A DNA stretch of 22,112 nt from Marinosulfonomonas sp. PRT-SC04 (lineage in GTDB: Bacteria; Pseudomonadota; Alphaproteobacteria; Rhodobacterales; Rhodobacteraceae): positions 1-22,112 of the forward strand of contig JPUR01000175.1 in NCBI GenBank assembly GCA_001321835.1, in the 5' to 3' direction. The translations under genes were made by a program, and so were the position numbers. The notes below the pieces were generated by a model. It was not told where the DNA came from and searched no databases. It worked only from the letters and a program-made list of their open reading frames with translations. Of the stretch, positions 6,797 through 14,450 are shown piece after piece; position 1 is the first letter of the stretch; every line of letters starts with the position of its first letter.

Positions 6797-7414
6797 ATGA
6801 ACGCGTGTTCAGATAAACCCCTGTCTATGGCACGTAAAACAGGTTCACATTCACAGATCACGGGCCCAAAGGTGCGCGCGGCGGCGTCACGGTTGTTTGC
6901 CCGTCACGGGTTTGCGGCGGTTTCCATGCGCCAGATCGCGGCTGAGGTCGGGGTGCAGGCTGGGGCGCTATATTTATATACGCCGGACAAGCAAACTTTG
7001 TTGTTTGATTTGATGCGCGGACATATGGATGATTTGCTTCGCACTTGGGCCGAGATGGACAAAGGCACGGGCCCATTGGCGCAGCTCGAGAGCTTTGTGC
7101 GCTTTCACATCGGCTTTCATCTGGATCGCCCTGATGCGGTGTTCATGGCCTATATGGAGCTGCGAAATCTGAGCGACGAGAATTTCGCGGTGATTGAAGA
7201 GCTGCGAAAGCGCTATGAGGATGGGCTTGAGGATATTTTGCGCCAAGGCCAGCAGGCGGGGGTGCTCAATGTGCCAGACACCAAATTGGCGATGATGGCG
7301 CTGATTGCGATGCTGACCGGTGTGAACACATGGTACCGCGAAGGTGGGCGTTTGTCGCGTGATCGGGTTGAGGCGATTTACTGGGATATGACCCGCAAGG
7401 CGGTCGGCAGTTAA
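6797..7414 (+). CDS. TetR-family transcriptional regulator
   Basis: The N-terminal half has the TetR DNA-binding domain: KVRAAASRLFARHGFAAVSM followed by the helix-turn-helix RQIAAEVGVQAGALYLYTPDKQ (about residues 44-66) and the usual LLFDLM. The C-terminal all-helical domain (205 aa in total) is the ligand/dimer part and does not reveal the ligand. ATG 6797 has a weak CAGGGC site six bases upstream. An alternative start, ATG 6827 (MARKTGSHSQITG), matches how related regulators usually begin and would leave a 14-bp palindrome (6798-6811) upstream of the coding region. It probably represses itself and possibly the divergent lipoprotein gene. Which start is used is unresolved. Confidence 0.85.
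   Translation: MNACSDKPLSMARKTGSHSQITGPKVRAAASRLFARHGFAAVSMRQIAAEVGVQAGALYLYTPDKQTLLFDLMRGHMDDLLRTWAEMDKGTGPLAQLESFVRFHIGFHLDRPDAVFMAYMELRNLSDENFAVIEELRKRYEDGLEDILRQGQQAGVLNVPDTKLAMMALIAMLTGVNTWYREGGRLSRDRVEAIYWDMTRKAVGS
6798..6811. promoter_or_regulatory. candidate TetR-type operator TGAACGCGTGTTCA
   Basis: Perfect 5-bp arms TGAAC and GTTCA flank a four-base GC-rich centre, giving a 14-bp near-palindrome of the kind bound by many TetR-family dimers. It overlaps ATG 6797 but lies 15 bp upstream of ATG 6827. Autoregulation is inferred. Confidence 0.4.
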
Positions 7415-7475
7415 TCAGCTCTCGATTTTTGTGGCTGGGGGGGGTAAACTAGCCCGACCCATTTAGGAGCCTACA

Positions 7476-7967
7476 ATGCTTGACCCTCAGACTGAAATAT
7501 TAGCCACTGTTATGCCCTCGGCGATCCGGCGGGGCGCGGGATTGATGATGCTGTGCATTTTGGGTGGTTTGCTGGTCTATGTCGCGATTGTTACACCGCC
7601 GGCGTCGATGTTTTGGCAGGCATTTTTACTGGGGCTTGGGGCCGTGGTGTTGTGGTTGGCGGAAAATATGCGCCGCGCCACCAAGCACGGTGTGGTGCTG
7701 ACGGCGGATGAATTGCGCACCACTGATGGGCAGCTGTTGGTGCGGGTTGAGGATATGACCGGCGTTGTGCGCGGCACGTTTGCGTTGAAGCCGTCAAACG
7801 GGTTTTCGGTGCTGACCAAAACCAATCAGACGCGGGCTTGGGCGCCGGGCCTGTGGTGGCGGATTGGCAAACGGGTTGGGGTTGGCGGGGTTACCGCCGC
7901 ATCGCAATCCAAATTTATGTCCGAAGTTTTGGCCCAGATGTTGGCTGAACGCGGGATTGAACGGTAG
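7476..7967 (+). CDS. two-TM membrane protein, function unknown
   Basis: This 163-residue protein has two adjacent membrane segments (about residues 22-42, GLMMLCILGGLLVYVAIV, and 47-65, MFWQAFLLGLGAVVLWLA) followed by a soluble domain of about 95 residues with beta-strand-like spacing (GVVLTADELRTTDGQLLVRVEDM). The layout suggests a small PH-like or DUF membrane protein, but I do not recognise a family. GGAG lies nine bases upstream of ATG 7476, so the start is well supported. It is 61 bp after the TetR-type gene on the same strand and could be co-transcribed. An 8-G run (7437-7444) lies in the gap. Confidence 0.8.
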   Translation: MLDPQTEILATVMPSAIRRGAGLMMLCILGGLLVYVAIVTPPASMFWQAFLLGLGAVVLWLAENMRRATKHGVVLTADELRTTDGQLLVRVEDMTGVVRGTFALKPSNGFSVLTKTNQTRAWAPGLWWRIGKRVGVGGVTAASQSKFMSEVLAQMLAERGIER

Positions 7968-7971
7968 CTGA

Positions 7972-7989
7972 TTGACCTTGACCTTGACC
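7972..7989 (+). repeat. three tandem TTGACC hexamers
   Basis: TTGACC is repeated exactly three times just after the stop codon of the membrane-protein gene. TTGAC resembles a sigma-70 -35 element, but no good -10 follows at 17 bp; it may simply be a short slippage repeat. Confidence 0.7.
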
Positions 7990-8017
7990 TAAGCTTGCAA
8001 CATCATCTTGAAAAACC

Positions 8018-8048
8018 AAAAAGGCGCCAGAATATTCGGCACCTTTTT
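8018..8048. terminator. bidirectional terminator between convergent genes
   Basis: AAAAAGGCGCC (8018-8028) pairs with GGCACCTTTTT (8038-8048) with one internal mismatch around a nine-base loop. It has a T run on the plus strand and, from the A run, on the minus strand. It lies between the plus-strand membrane-protein gene and the minus-strand Tad-like cluster, so it can stop both. Confidence 0.75.
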
Positions 8049-8100
8049 GTGGTTTTGTATGCATTCCCTTTAGAAATTAGTGAGCTTGGCTCGACTTTAG

Positions 8101-8688
8101 TTAGTAAGCTTCGTCCCACTTTGGTGGTGTGAAACGTGGTCGCGTGGCGATGAAGTTATCAAAGCTAGCTCCATTAAAATTTATTTTGGCAAGTGCCCTG
8201 TATTTCATATGGGTCTCGACCAGGATCAGGCTGTCGCCGTGACCCATGACCGGAATTTTGCTTGCGATATCGCTGAGCGTGGCATCCGTCAGATCAGGTT
8301 GGCCGTTTGTCCCGTGTGACCATTTTAAAATAAGGACGCCATCCGTGTCAATCTGCGGATCTTCGGTGTCGAATTGAACCACCGACACCCGAATCCAGGT
8401 GGGATTATTGCTGGCGGACAGAAAAGTATACATCGTGTTCAGTCCGGCGATGTAATCCGGCCCAACAAACGGATTTTCACGCGAAATCAGATCGCTGATC
8501 GTATAGGCCGCCTTCAAATTGGTGCTGCGGGCGCGAAAGGCGTCAAAAAAGAGGGAAATCGCCAGCATAGACCATATCAGCATTGGCAGGACGATGAGGA
8601 ACTCGAGGGTGGCTGAACCACGCAAATCTCGAGCAAAATTACCAATTCTTGTGGCTAAATGTAAGATTTCATACCTCATGCGGCTCAT
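8101..8688 (-). CDS. TadE/TadF-like pseudopilin
   Basis: The 195-residue protein has a short basic N-terminus, the pseudopilin-like junction RGSATLEF and one membrane segment (about residues 26-48, ATLEFLIVLPMLIWSMLAIS), then a periplasmic domain. The Gly-x4-Glu pattern matches prepilin-type processing sites of TadE/F minor pilins, which assist Flp/Tad pilus assembly. Its start ATG 8688 overlaps the end of the upstream gene by 20 bp in another frame, so translation is coupled. It ends the cluster, about 50 bp from the shared terminator. Confidence 0.75.
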   Translation of the reverse strand: MSRMRYEILHLATRIGNFARDLRGSATLEFLIVLPMLIWSMLAISLFFDAFRARSTNLKAAYTISDLISRENPFVGPDYIAGLNTMYTFLSASNNPTWIRVSVVQFDTEDPQIDTDGVLILKWSHGTNGQPDLTDATLSDIASKIPVMGHGDSLILVETHMKYRALAKINFNGASFDNFIATRPRFTPPKWDEAY

Positions 8689-9220
8689 TCACAAAGGCCG
8701 AGCTGCTGACCAGCGCATAGCCGCCCACGTCATCATTGACCAGATGAATCCCTAGCTTGGTGGTGGGGAATATAGGATCGAATACAGCGCATACGCGGAT
8801 CAGGACCATTTGATGAGATACACCAATTTCAAGCGTAACAACTGGATCCACATTTAAATTTTTGTCTCTACAAGTGACATCGGCAGATAAGGCGGCCCAG
8901 CTTGCGGCGCTGACGGGTTGAAGCTCGATCAGTAGGTTGTTGCGACAGTCTGGCACAACCGCAGATCTGGCGCAGATCAAGTCGCGCAGTTTGCTTTGTG
9001 TTGGGTTAGGTATTTTACCCAAACGCAAATCCCGAACGGCCAAATCGACGGCGCGCTCCAGCATCACCTGACGGATTGTCAGAACGCCGATCTCGACACT
9101 GGACAGTAGAAAGGTGATCAAAATCGGGAAAAACATGGCGAACTCAATGGTCGCATTGCCGTTTTCACGTTTCAAAATACCGCAAAGCCGTTTTGCTCCG
9201 GCGCTTATAAAGTGCTTCAT
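8669..9220 (-). CDS. TadE-like pseudopilin
   Basis: This 183-residue protein has the TadE-type N-terminal junction GNATIEFAMFFPILITFLL (about residues 21-39) continuing into a single membrane helix, then a periplasmic domain with three Cys (in LICARSAVVPDC and DVTC) that could form disulfides. Proteins of this type are minor pseudopilins of Tad systems and often occur in two or three adjacent copies. ATG 9218-9220 overlaps the TGA of the upstream VWA gene (ATGA), and the 3' end overlaps the next gene by 20 bp. The domain is recognised from the GxATIEF signature and neighbours; no search was run. Confidence 0.75.
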   Translation of the reverse strand: MKHFISAGAKRLCGILKRENGNATIEFAMFFPILITFLLSSVEIGVLTIRQVMLERAVDLAVRDLRLGKIPNPTQSKLRDLICARSAVVPDCRNNLLIELQPVSAASWAALSADVTCRDKNLNVDPVVTLEIGVSHQMVLIRVCAVFDPIFPTTKLGIHLVNDDVGGYALVSSSAFVNEPHEV

Positions 9221-10953
9221 TGCTTCAGCCTCAGCTTGTGCAACTGTGCGGCGATCGATGCGAAGGCCTCGGCTATATCAACACCATCGACCCGAAAGAA
9301 GTGGCCAGGCGTCGATGCACAGTTCTTTAGTTTTATAGCGTTGCTTTCTGTGACCTCGAACCCGATGGTAAAGATCAAAATATCATTGTCTTTTGCCGCG
9401 GCACATATGGCAGCCATGCGGGTGTCTTTTGTGCTGGAGCCGATCGCGACAAAGGTGTGGGATCTCCAATAATTATAGCTGTGACCGGCGGGGCTCATCA
9501 TATAGCTTGTAACATATCTGATCGTCGCGTGGTCATAGAGATCCACATAAGCCATCTGTTTCATCCCAGTACCTGGCGTGCTGGCCCAATATCCGTTGGT
9601 GCTGTTTTTGTAGGTGCGGAAATATTTTTTCGCTTGCCAGCGGTTCGGATTGTAAATTGCATAGCGGGAATTCTCATCCAGACCTTTACGCCAAACGTTC
9701 GACATATTAGCCGCAGGGTTGGCATACCCGCCCGAGACGACCTTCTTCAGATAATATTGGCTAGTGTTTCTACCATCCGACATCACCACGATCACTTTCA
9801 GAACATCGTCTTGGCTGTACGAGTATGGCCGGCCGTCAAAAATATTAGAGATCGCGCCATCTGAAATCAGTCCGGAAACCACAGTCCGGGCGCTTGGGTC
9901 AAGCAGGGCAGCACCCCATTTGATGCCAATATCCGTCGAGGTGTTGCCACTTGCCTCTAAGTTATTGATGTAGCCTTTTAAGGTGGGAATATGGGCTGAC
10001 AACGGTAGGATTTGCCGTTTCATTACTGTTGGGCAGACCCGACTTTTCCAGTGGATGGGTCTGTTTTTATAGGAGCCGCCCCAGGGGGCAAAATGCCCCG
10101 TGCGCTGTAATGAAGTCGATGTCGACAAGGCGGCCGAGAAAAAAGCATTTTGCGTAAAATCCACGCAATTCGAATAGTCATGTTCTGCCGTGACGTTATA
10201 CTTCGACAACAGATTGGCGCCTGCATTCACTTGTGTGGCATACGGAACAATCGAGATTGAATAGGTGTCCGGCGTCGGTCGGTTTAGCAGCAGAGCGTCA
10301 ATGAATTGGTTTGCCGCAACTTGCAAATCATAGAGCTTTGTGTGCCCTGATGCGGACTGCGAACCCATGGATCCGGAGACATCAAGAACCAGCGAAATCT
10401 CGACTTTGTCAACGTTGTCAGTTGCTGCACCAGAGGCAATTGCAGGCAGGAAGTCGATGCCACCGGGGTCTTTGATCTTGTGTGGGTCTAAAAGTGAGCG
10501 AAAGGCTTTGCTCATGAAAAGGGTTTTGATCCGCGGAACATCGTCCGGGGCATATTCTGCCGAAACCGTGCGAAAGTTCAAGCCGTTTTCCACGGTTGCG
10601 GTCGGGGCTTGGCCTGGCATGCCTGCTTTGGCGAAATAGTCGTCAAAGATTTCCTGAGCGCTGAGGGTTTGGTTCATACTGGCCGATGCCAACAGGGCGC
10701 GATCAGTGGTATATTGAATTTTGGTGCGCCAATATTCCACCTGCATGGTATCGAATGCCAGCCCACTGATGATCAGCATGCAAATGAACATATAAAGACC
10801 GAAGATCGTCACAGATCCGTCGTCGTCTTGGCGAAATAGGTCAAGGCGAAATAGGCCGAGTTTGCGCTGGAATACCGCTTTAATACCACCAGAATTCGGA
10901 CGTGTGGCCGTTTTGTTTTCTATGTTAATAACTTTGCTCAAGCCGTACTTCAT
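9217..10953 (-). CDS. TadG-like protein with von Willebrand factor A domain
   Basis: TadG-like proteins are membrane-anchored periplasmic components linked to Flp/Tad pili. The N-terminus has the TadE/G signature DDDGSVTIFGLYMFICMLII (membrane helix about residues 47-68). A VWA domain follows with the MIDAS motif LVLDVSGSMGSQ (about residue 188) and a terminal strand DILIFTIGFEV. Between them lies a long Tyr-rich insert (about residues 396-500). The start ATG 10953 (MKYGLSKV) is chosen because AAAGGA lies six bases upstream; in-frame ATGs at 10968 and 11001 have no better site. The 578-residue length is within the range for TadG-like VWA proteins. It is first in a three-gene overlapping cluster. 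Confidence 0.8.
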   Translation of the reverse strand: MKYGLSKVINIENKTATRPNSGGIKAVFQRKLGLFRLDLFRQDDDGSVTIFGLYMFICMLIISGLAFDTMQVEYWRTKIQYTTDRALLASASMNQTLSAQEIFDDYFAKAGMPGQAPTATVENGLNFRTVSAEYAPDDVPRIKTLFMSKAFRSLLDPHKIKDPGGIDFLPAIASGAATDNVDKVEISLVLDVSGSMGSQSASGHTKLYDLQVAANQFIDALLLNRPTPDTYSISIVPYATQVNAGANLLSKYNVTAEHDYSNCVDFTQNAFFSAALSTSTSLQRTGHFAPWGGSYKNRPIHWKSRVCPTVMKRQILPLSAHIPTLKGYINNLEASGNTSTDIGIKWGAALLDPSARTVVSGLISDGAISNIFDGRPYSYSQDDVLKVIVVMSDGRNTSQYYLKKVVSGGYANPAANMSNVWRKGLDENSRYAIYNPNRWQAKKYFRTYKNSTNGYWASTPGTGMKQMAYVDLYDHATIRYVTSYMMSPAGHSYNYWRSHTFVAIGSSTKDTRMAAICAAAKDNDILIFTIGFEVTESNAIKLKNCASTPGHFFRVDGVDIAEAFASIAAQLHKLRLKQ

Positions 10954-11338
10954 CACTCGTCCTTTCATGAACACCAAAACAGGATGTCCCTCGGCACGCA
11001 TGAAACGCGCAGGGGACTATCGCCATGTAGATGTGGCTAAATTGGGGCGGGTTTTGGTCGAACAAAGACAAAGTAACGATATATTCACAATTTCAGGGTG
11101 CAATGGGCGGCGGTTGTCTCGGTTGGGTGGCTAATCATTGAAAATGGAACGGATTGGTGACTGCGCTGTTTGTTGGTGCGTCCATTCACAGCCGTCTCAT
11201 ATTTGGTTGGCGGCTCTGTCCGCTGTCGGTCTGCCGAGCATAATTTCAGATGTATTGTTAACCAATTTGTGGCTTAGTCGATTTAACACTGTCGTCGTGC
11301 GATTCTGTTGCACCACATTTTTTTTTGGGAGAGTAATT
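10954..11338. other. 385-bp divergent intergenic region
   Basis: This space lies between the VWA gene (minus) and the glutamate dehydrogenase gene (plus) and must carry promoters for both. I see no convincing -35/-10 pair by eye. It holds an AT-rich stretch GATATATTC (11079-11087), a nine-T run (11318-11326) right before the dehydrogenase ribosome site, and no recognisable gene. An open frame from 11138 in phase with the dehydrogenase is treated as fortuitous. Confidence 0.5.
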
Positions 11339-12769
11339 ATGTCGGTCACCAATGAACCCAGTTTTCGCGAATCTGTAGATATGATGTTCAACAGGGCTGT
11401 TGCGCTGATGGAGTTGGCGCCTGGGCTCGAAGAAAAAATCCGTGTGGTGAACGCCACCTATACGGTGCGATTCGGGGTGCGGCTGCGTGGGGAAATCAAA
11501 ACCTTCACCGGGTATAGATCGGTGCATTCCGAACATATGGAACCCGTCAAAGGCGGTATTCGCTTTGCGCCGAGCGTTAACCAAGACGAGGTCGAGGCGC
11601 TGGGCGCGCTGATGACCTATAAATGCGCGCTGGTCGAAGCGCCGTTTGGCGGGTCCAAGGGCGGTTTGCGAATCGATCCACGAGATTACAACGAACAAGA
11701 AATGGAGCTGATCACGCGGCGTTTTGCCTATGAGCTGATCAAGCGCGACCTGATCAACCCGTCACAAAACGTACCGGCGCCTGATATGGGCACTGGCGAA
11801 CGTGAAATGGCGTGGATTGCCGACCAATACGCGCGGATGAACACCACTGACATCAACGCCAAGGCCTGTGTTACCGGCAAGCCGTTGCATGCTGGCGGCA
11901 TTGCCGGACGCATCGAGGCCACAGGGCGCGGGGTGCAATACGCGTTGCGTGAATTCTTCCGCCACCCCGAAGATATTGCCATCGCTGGGCTGGATGGCAG
12001 CCTGAAGGGCAAGAACATTATTGTGCAGGGGCTGGGCAATGTGGGCTATCACGCCGCTAAATTCCTAAGCGAAGAAGATGGTGCCAAGATTGTTGGCATC
12101 ATTGAGCGTGATGGCAGCCTGTATGACCCTGAGGGGCTGGATGTTGAGGCTGTTCACAACTGGATGGGCGAACACGGCGGGCTGGCAGGGTATAGTGATA
12201 CTCATTTCAATGAGGATGGTGCCAAACTGCTCGAGATGAAGTGCGACATTTTGATCCCGGCCGCCCTTGAATCGGTGATTAACCTGACAAACGCCGATCG
12301 TATTCAGGCGCCTTTGATCATTGAGGCTGCGAACGGGCCAATCACGGCTGGCGCTGACGAGGTTTTGCGCAAAAAAGGTACGGTGATCATCCCCGATTTG
12401 TACGCCAATGCGGGCGGGGTGACGGTGTCTTACTTTGAATGGGTTAAGAACTTGAGCCATATCCGGTTTGGCCGCATGCAGCGCCGCCAAGAAGAATCTC
12501 GCCACCAACTGGTGGTCGACGAGCTGGAGCGTTTGGACAGCTCTCTTGGTGATAAATGGTCGATGTCACCTGATTTCAAAAGCCAGTATCTGCGCGGGGC
12601 CGACGAGTTGGAATTGGTTCGATCGGGGTTGGATGACACCATGCGCGCAGCCTATCAATCGATGCGTGAAGTCTGGCATTCGCGTGACGAGGTCGAAGAT
12701 TTACGCACTGCGGCCTTTATCGTGGCGATCACTCGGGTGGCGAAGGCCTATACGGCCAAAGGGCTGTAA
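11339..12769 (+). CDS. glutamate dehydrogenase (Glu/Leu/Phe/Val family)
   Basis: The enzyme interconverts glutamate and 2-oxoglutarate plus ammonium using NAD(P). The start is ATG 11339 (MSVTNEPSFRESVDMMF), with GGGAGAG six bases upstream; the open frame extends to 11138 but that extension lacks a site and looks non-coding. Residues include KGGIRF (Lys71), TYKCALVEAPFGGSKGG (Lys95 and catalytic Lys107), PAPDMGTG (Asp149) and the NAD-binding VQGLGNVG (about 228-235). Length is 476 aa, normal for hexameric enzymes of Rhodobacteraceae. It stands alone, with a hairpin after it, and is divergent from the Tad-like cluster. Cofactor preference is not settled here. Confidence 0.93.
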   Translation: MSVTNEPSFRESVDMMFNRAVALMELAPGLEEKIRVVNATYTVRFGVRLRGEIKTFTGYRSVHSEHMEPVKGGIRFAPSVNQDEVEALGALMTYKCALVEAPFGGSKGGLRIDPRDYNEQEMELITRRFAYELIKRDLINPSQNVPAPDMGTGEREMAWIADQYARMNTTDINAKACVTGKPLHAGGIAGRIEATGRGVQYALREFFRHPEDIAIAGLDGSLKGKNIIVQGLGNVGYHAAKFLSEEDGAKIVGIIERDGSLYDPEGLDVEAVHNWMGEHGGLAGYSDTHFNEDGAKLLEMKCDILIPAALESVINLTNADRIQAPLIIEAANGPITAGADEVLRKKGTVIIPDLYANAGGVTVSYFEWVKNLSHIRFGRMQRRQEESRHQLVVDELERLDSSLGDKWSMSPDFKSQYLRGADELELVRSGLDDTMRAAYQSMREVWHSRDEVEDLRTAAFIVAITRVAKAYTAKGL

Positions 12770-12792
12770 GTCGCAGGCTGTTTAATCAATAC

Positions 12793-12823
12793 TGGAAGGC
12801 GGCAGATTTTTTGCCGCTTTCCA
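12793..12823 (+). terminator. hairpin after glutamate dehydrogenase gene
   Basis: TGGAAGGCGGCA (12793-12804) pairs with TGCCGCTTTCCA (12812-12823) with one G-T wobble around the seven-base loop GATTTTT. The stem is strong but no T run follows, so it is a terminator or transcript-stabilising hairpin. It lies 23 bp after the stop codon and 56 bp before soxB. Confidence 0.65.
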
Positions 12824-12878
12824 TTGAATATTCTCTCAGGAATTGGTTCTATCGGGCTGATATGATTTGGGGGATGCG

Positions 12879-14130
12879 ATGCGATTTTCTGGTTGGCAGG
12901 TATTATGCCAAGGTCTGAGCGGAAATAAGGGTTGGAAGCCGCAATGGCGCAACCCTGATCCCAAGCCTGAATATGACATTCTTATCATCGGCGGTGGCGG
13001 TCACGGGCTGTCGACGGCGTATTACTTGGCCAAAGAATATGGGCTGAAGAACATCGCAGTTCTGGAAAAAGGCTATCTGGGCGGTGGCAACATCGGGCGC
13101 AACACCACGATTGTACGGGCAAACTATTACCTGCCGGGTAATAATGAATTTTACAGCCATTCGCTAAAACTCTGGGAAAACCTTGAATCCGAGCTGAATT
13201 ATAACGTGATGCTGTCGCAGCGCGGGGTTATTCAGCTGTTCCATTCTGATGGTCAGCGCGATGATGCCGTGCGGCGCGGCAATGCGATGATCAATCAGGG
13301 TGATGATGCTGAATTGCTGGATCGCGCTGCCTTGCGAAAAATGCTGCCCTATCTGGATTTCGACAACGCCCGCTTTCCGGTGTATGGCGGTTTGATGCAC
13401 GCCCGTGGCGGCACGGCACGGCATGATGCGGTGGCGTGGGGGTACGCGCGCGGGGCCGATCAGCGCGGTGTTGATCTGATCCAGAATTGCGAAGTCACCG
13501 GTATTGATATTGAAAACGGTCAGGTGCGCGGGGTGCAAACCACCCGTGGTATGATCCGCGCCAAAAAAGTGGCGATGGTGGTGGCCGGTCGCTCCAGCCA
13601 AGTGGCGGCGATGGCGGGGATGCGTTTACCGATCGAGAGTCATGTGTTACAGGCCTTTGTCACCGAGGGGTTGAAGCCGGTGATTGATCATGTGGTCAGC
13701 TTTGGCATGGGGCATTTTTATATCAGCCAATCGGACAAGGGTGGTTTGGTGTTCGGCGGTGATCTGGATTTCTATGCTTCTTATGCAGCGCGCGGCGGTC
13801 TGCATCGTAAGGAACAAGTGATGCAGGCGGCGATGACTTTGATGCCGGTGATCGGCAAGGCAAAGGTGCTGCGCTCGTGGGGGGGGGGGCATGGACATGA
13901 CGCCAGATGGCTCGCCGATCATCGATAAAACCGATATTGATGGTCTGTATTTGAATGCGGGCTGGTGTTACGGCGGCTTCAAGGCCGTGCCGGGGTCGGG
14001 CAAATCATTTGCGCATTTATTGGCGACGGGCCACCACCATGCACCTGCCGCGCGGTTTCAGTTAAACCGGTTTAAGTCCGGTCACCTGATTGATGAGGAG
14101 GGCGCCGGTGCGCAACACAATCAACATTAA
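12879..14130 (+). pseudogene. soxB: sarcosine oxidase beta subunit SoxB, frameshifted in an 11-G run
   Basis: SoxB is the FAD/FMN subunit that oxidises sarcosine in the SoxBDAG heterotetramer. The start ATG 12879 (MRFSGWQVLCQGLSG) follows GGGGGA; an upstream TTG start adds four residues and is less likely. FAD motif IIGGGGHGLS is at residues 37-46, and TARHDAVAWG contains His182, which in this family carries the covalent FMN. After WGGG at 13877-13889 the frame is lost and would end at 13928. The rest continues in the +1 frame from 13891 (MDMTPDGSPIIDK to QHNQH, stop 14128-14130). Removing one G gives WGGGMDMTPDGSP, matching the family. The cause may be real mutation, slippage or a sequencing error. 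The other subunits are intact. Confidence 0.88.
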
Positions 14131-14141
14131 GCTGAGTTTTG

Positions 14142-14155
14142 GGGCGCGTGCGCCC
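14142..14155 (+). repeat. GGGCGC/GCGCCC inverted repeat between soxB and soxD
   Basis: Perfect 6-bp arms separated by two bases in the 53-bp gap. If transcribed it makes a small GC hairpin without a T run, perhaps tuning the operon mRNA. Confidence 0.45.
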
Positions 14156-14183
14156 GTGACCAACGGATAAAAGGGACACGGAT

Positions 14184-14450
14184 ATGCGGATCAAATGCCC
14201 CCTCTGCGGGGAGCGCGACAGGCGCGAGTTTTACTATCAGGGTGCGGCCCTTGCGTTGCAACGTCCCGAGGCGGATGCTGGGCCTGACGTATGGGATGAC
14301 TACCTGCACAACCGTGACAATCCGGCGGGCATGACCCGTGATTTATGGCATCATGAGGCAGGCTGTGGCGCGTGGTTGGTGATCAGCCGTAATACGGTCA
14401 ATCACGAGATATCAGGCGTGATGTTGGCCAAAGATCGGGTGAGCACATGA
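14184..14450 (+). CDS. soxD: sarcosine oxidase delta subunit SoxD
   Basis: SoxD is the small zinc-binding subunit of heterotetrameric sarcosine oxidase. The 88-residue sequence has CPLC (Cys5, Cys8) and HHEAGC (His57, Cys61), the expected zinc ligands, and the family pattern RREFYYQG. AAGGGA lies upstream of ATG 14184, and the gene overlaps soxA by 4 bp (ATGA at 14447-14450). The size is normal for the family. It is intact even though soxB upstream is frameshifted. Confidence 0.93.
   Translation: MRIKCPLCGERDRREFYYQGAALALQRPEADAGPDVWDDYLHNRDNPAGMTRDLWHHEAGCGAWLVISRNTVNHEISGVMLAKDRVST

Noticed and set aside
11138..11338. In-frame N-terminal extension of glutamate dehydrogenase
   Set aside because: The extension has no ribosome site or family similarity, while ATG 11339 has GGGAGAG and the family N-terminus.
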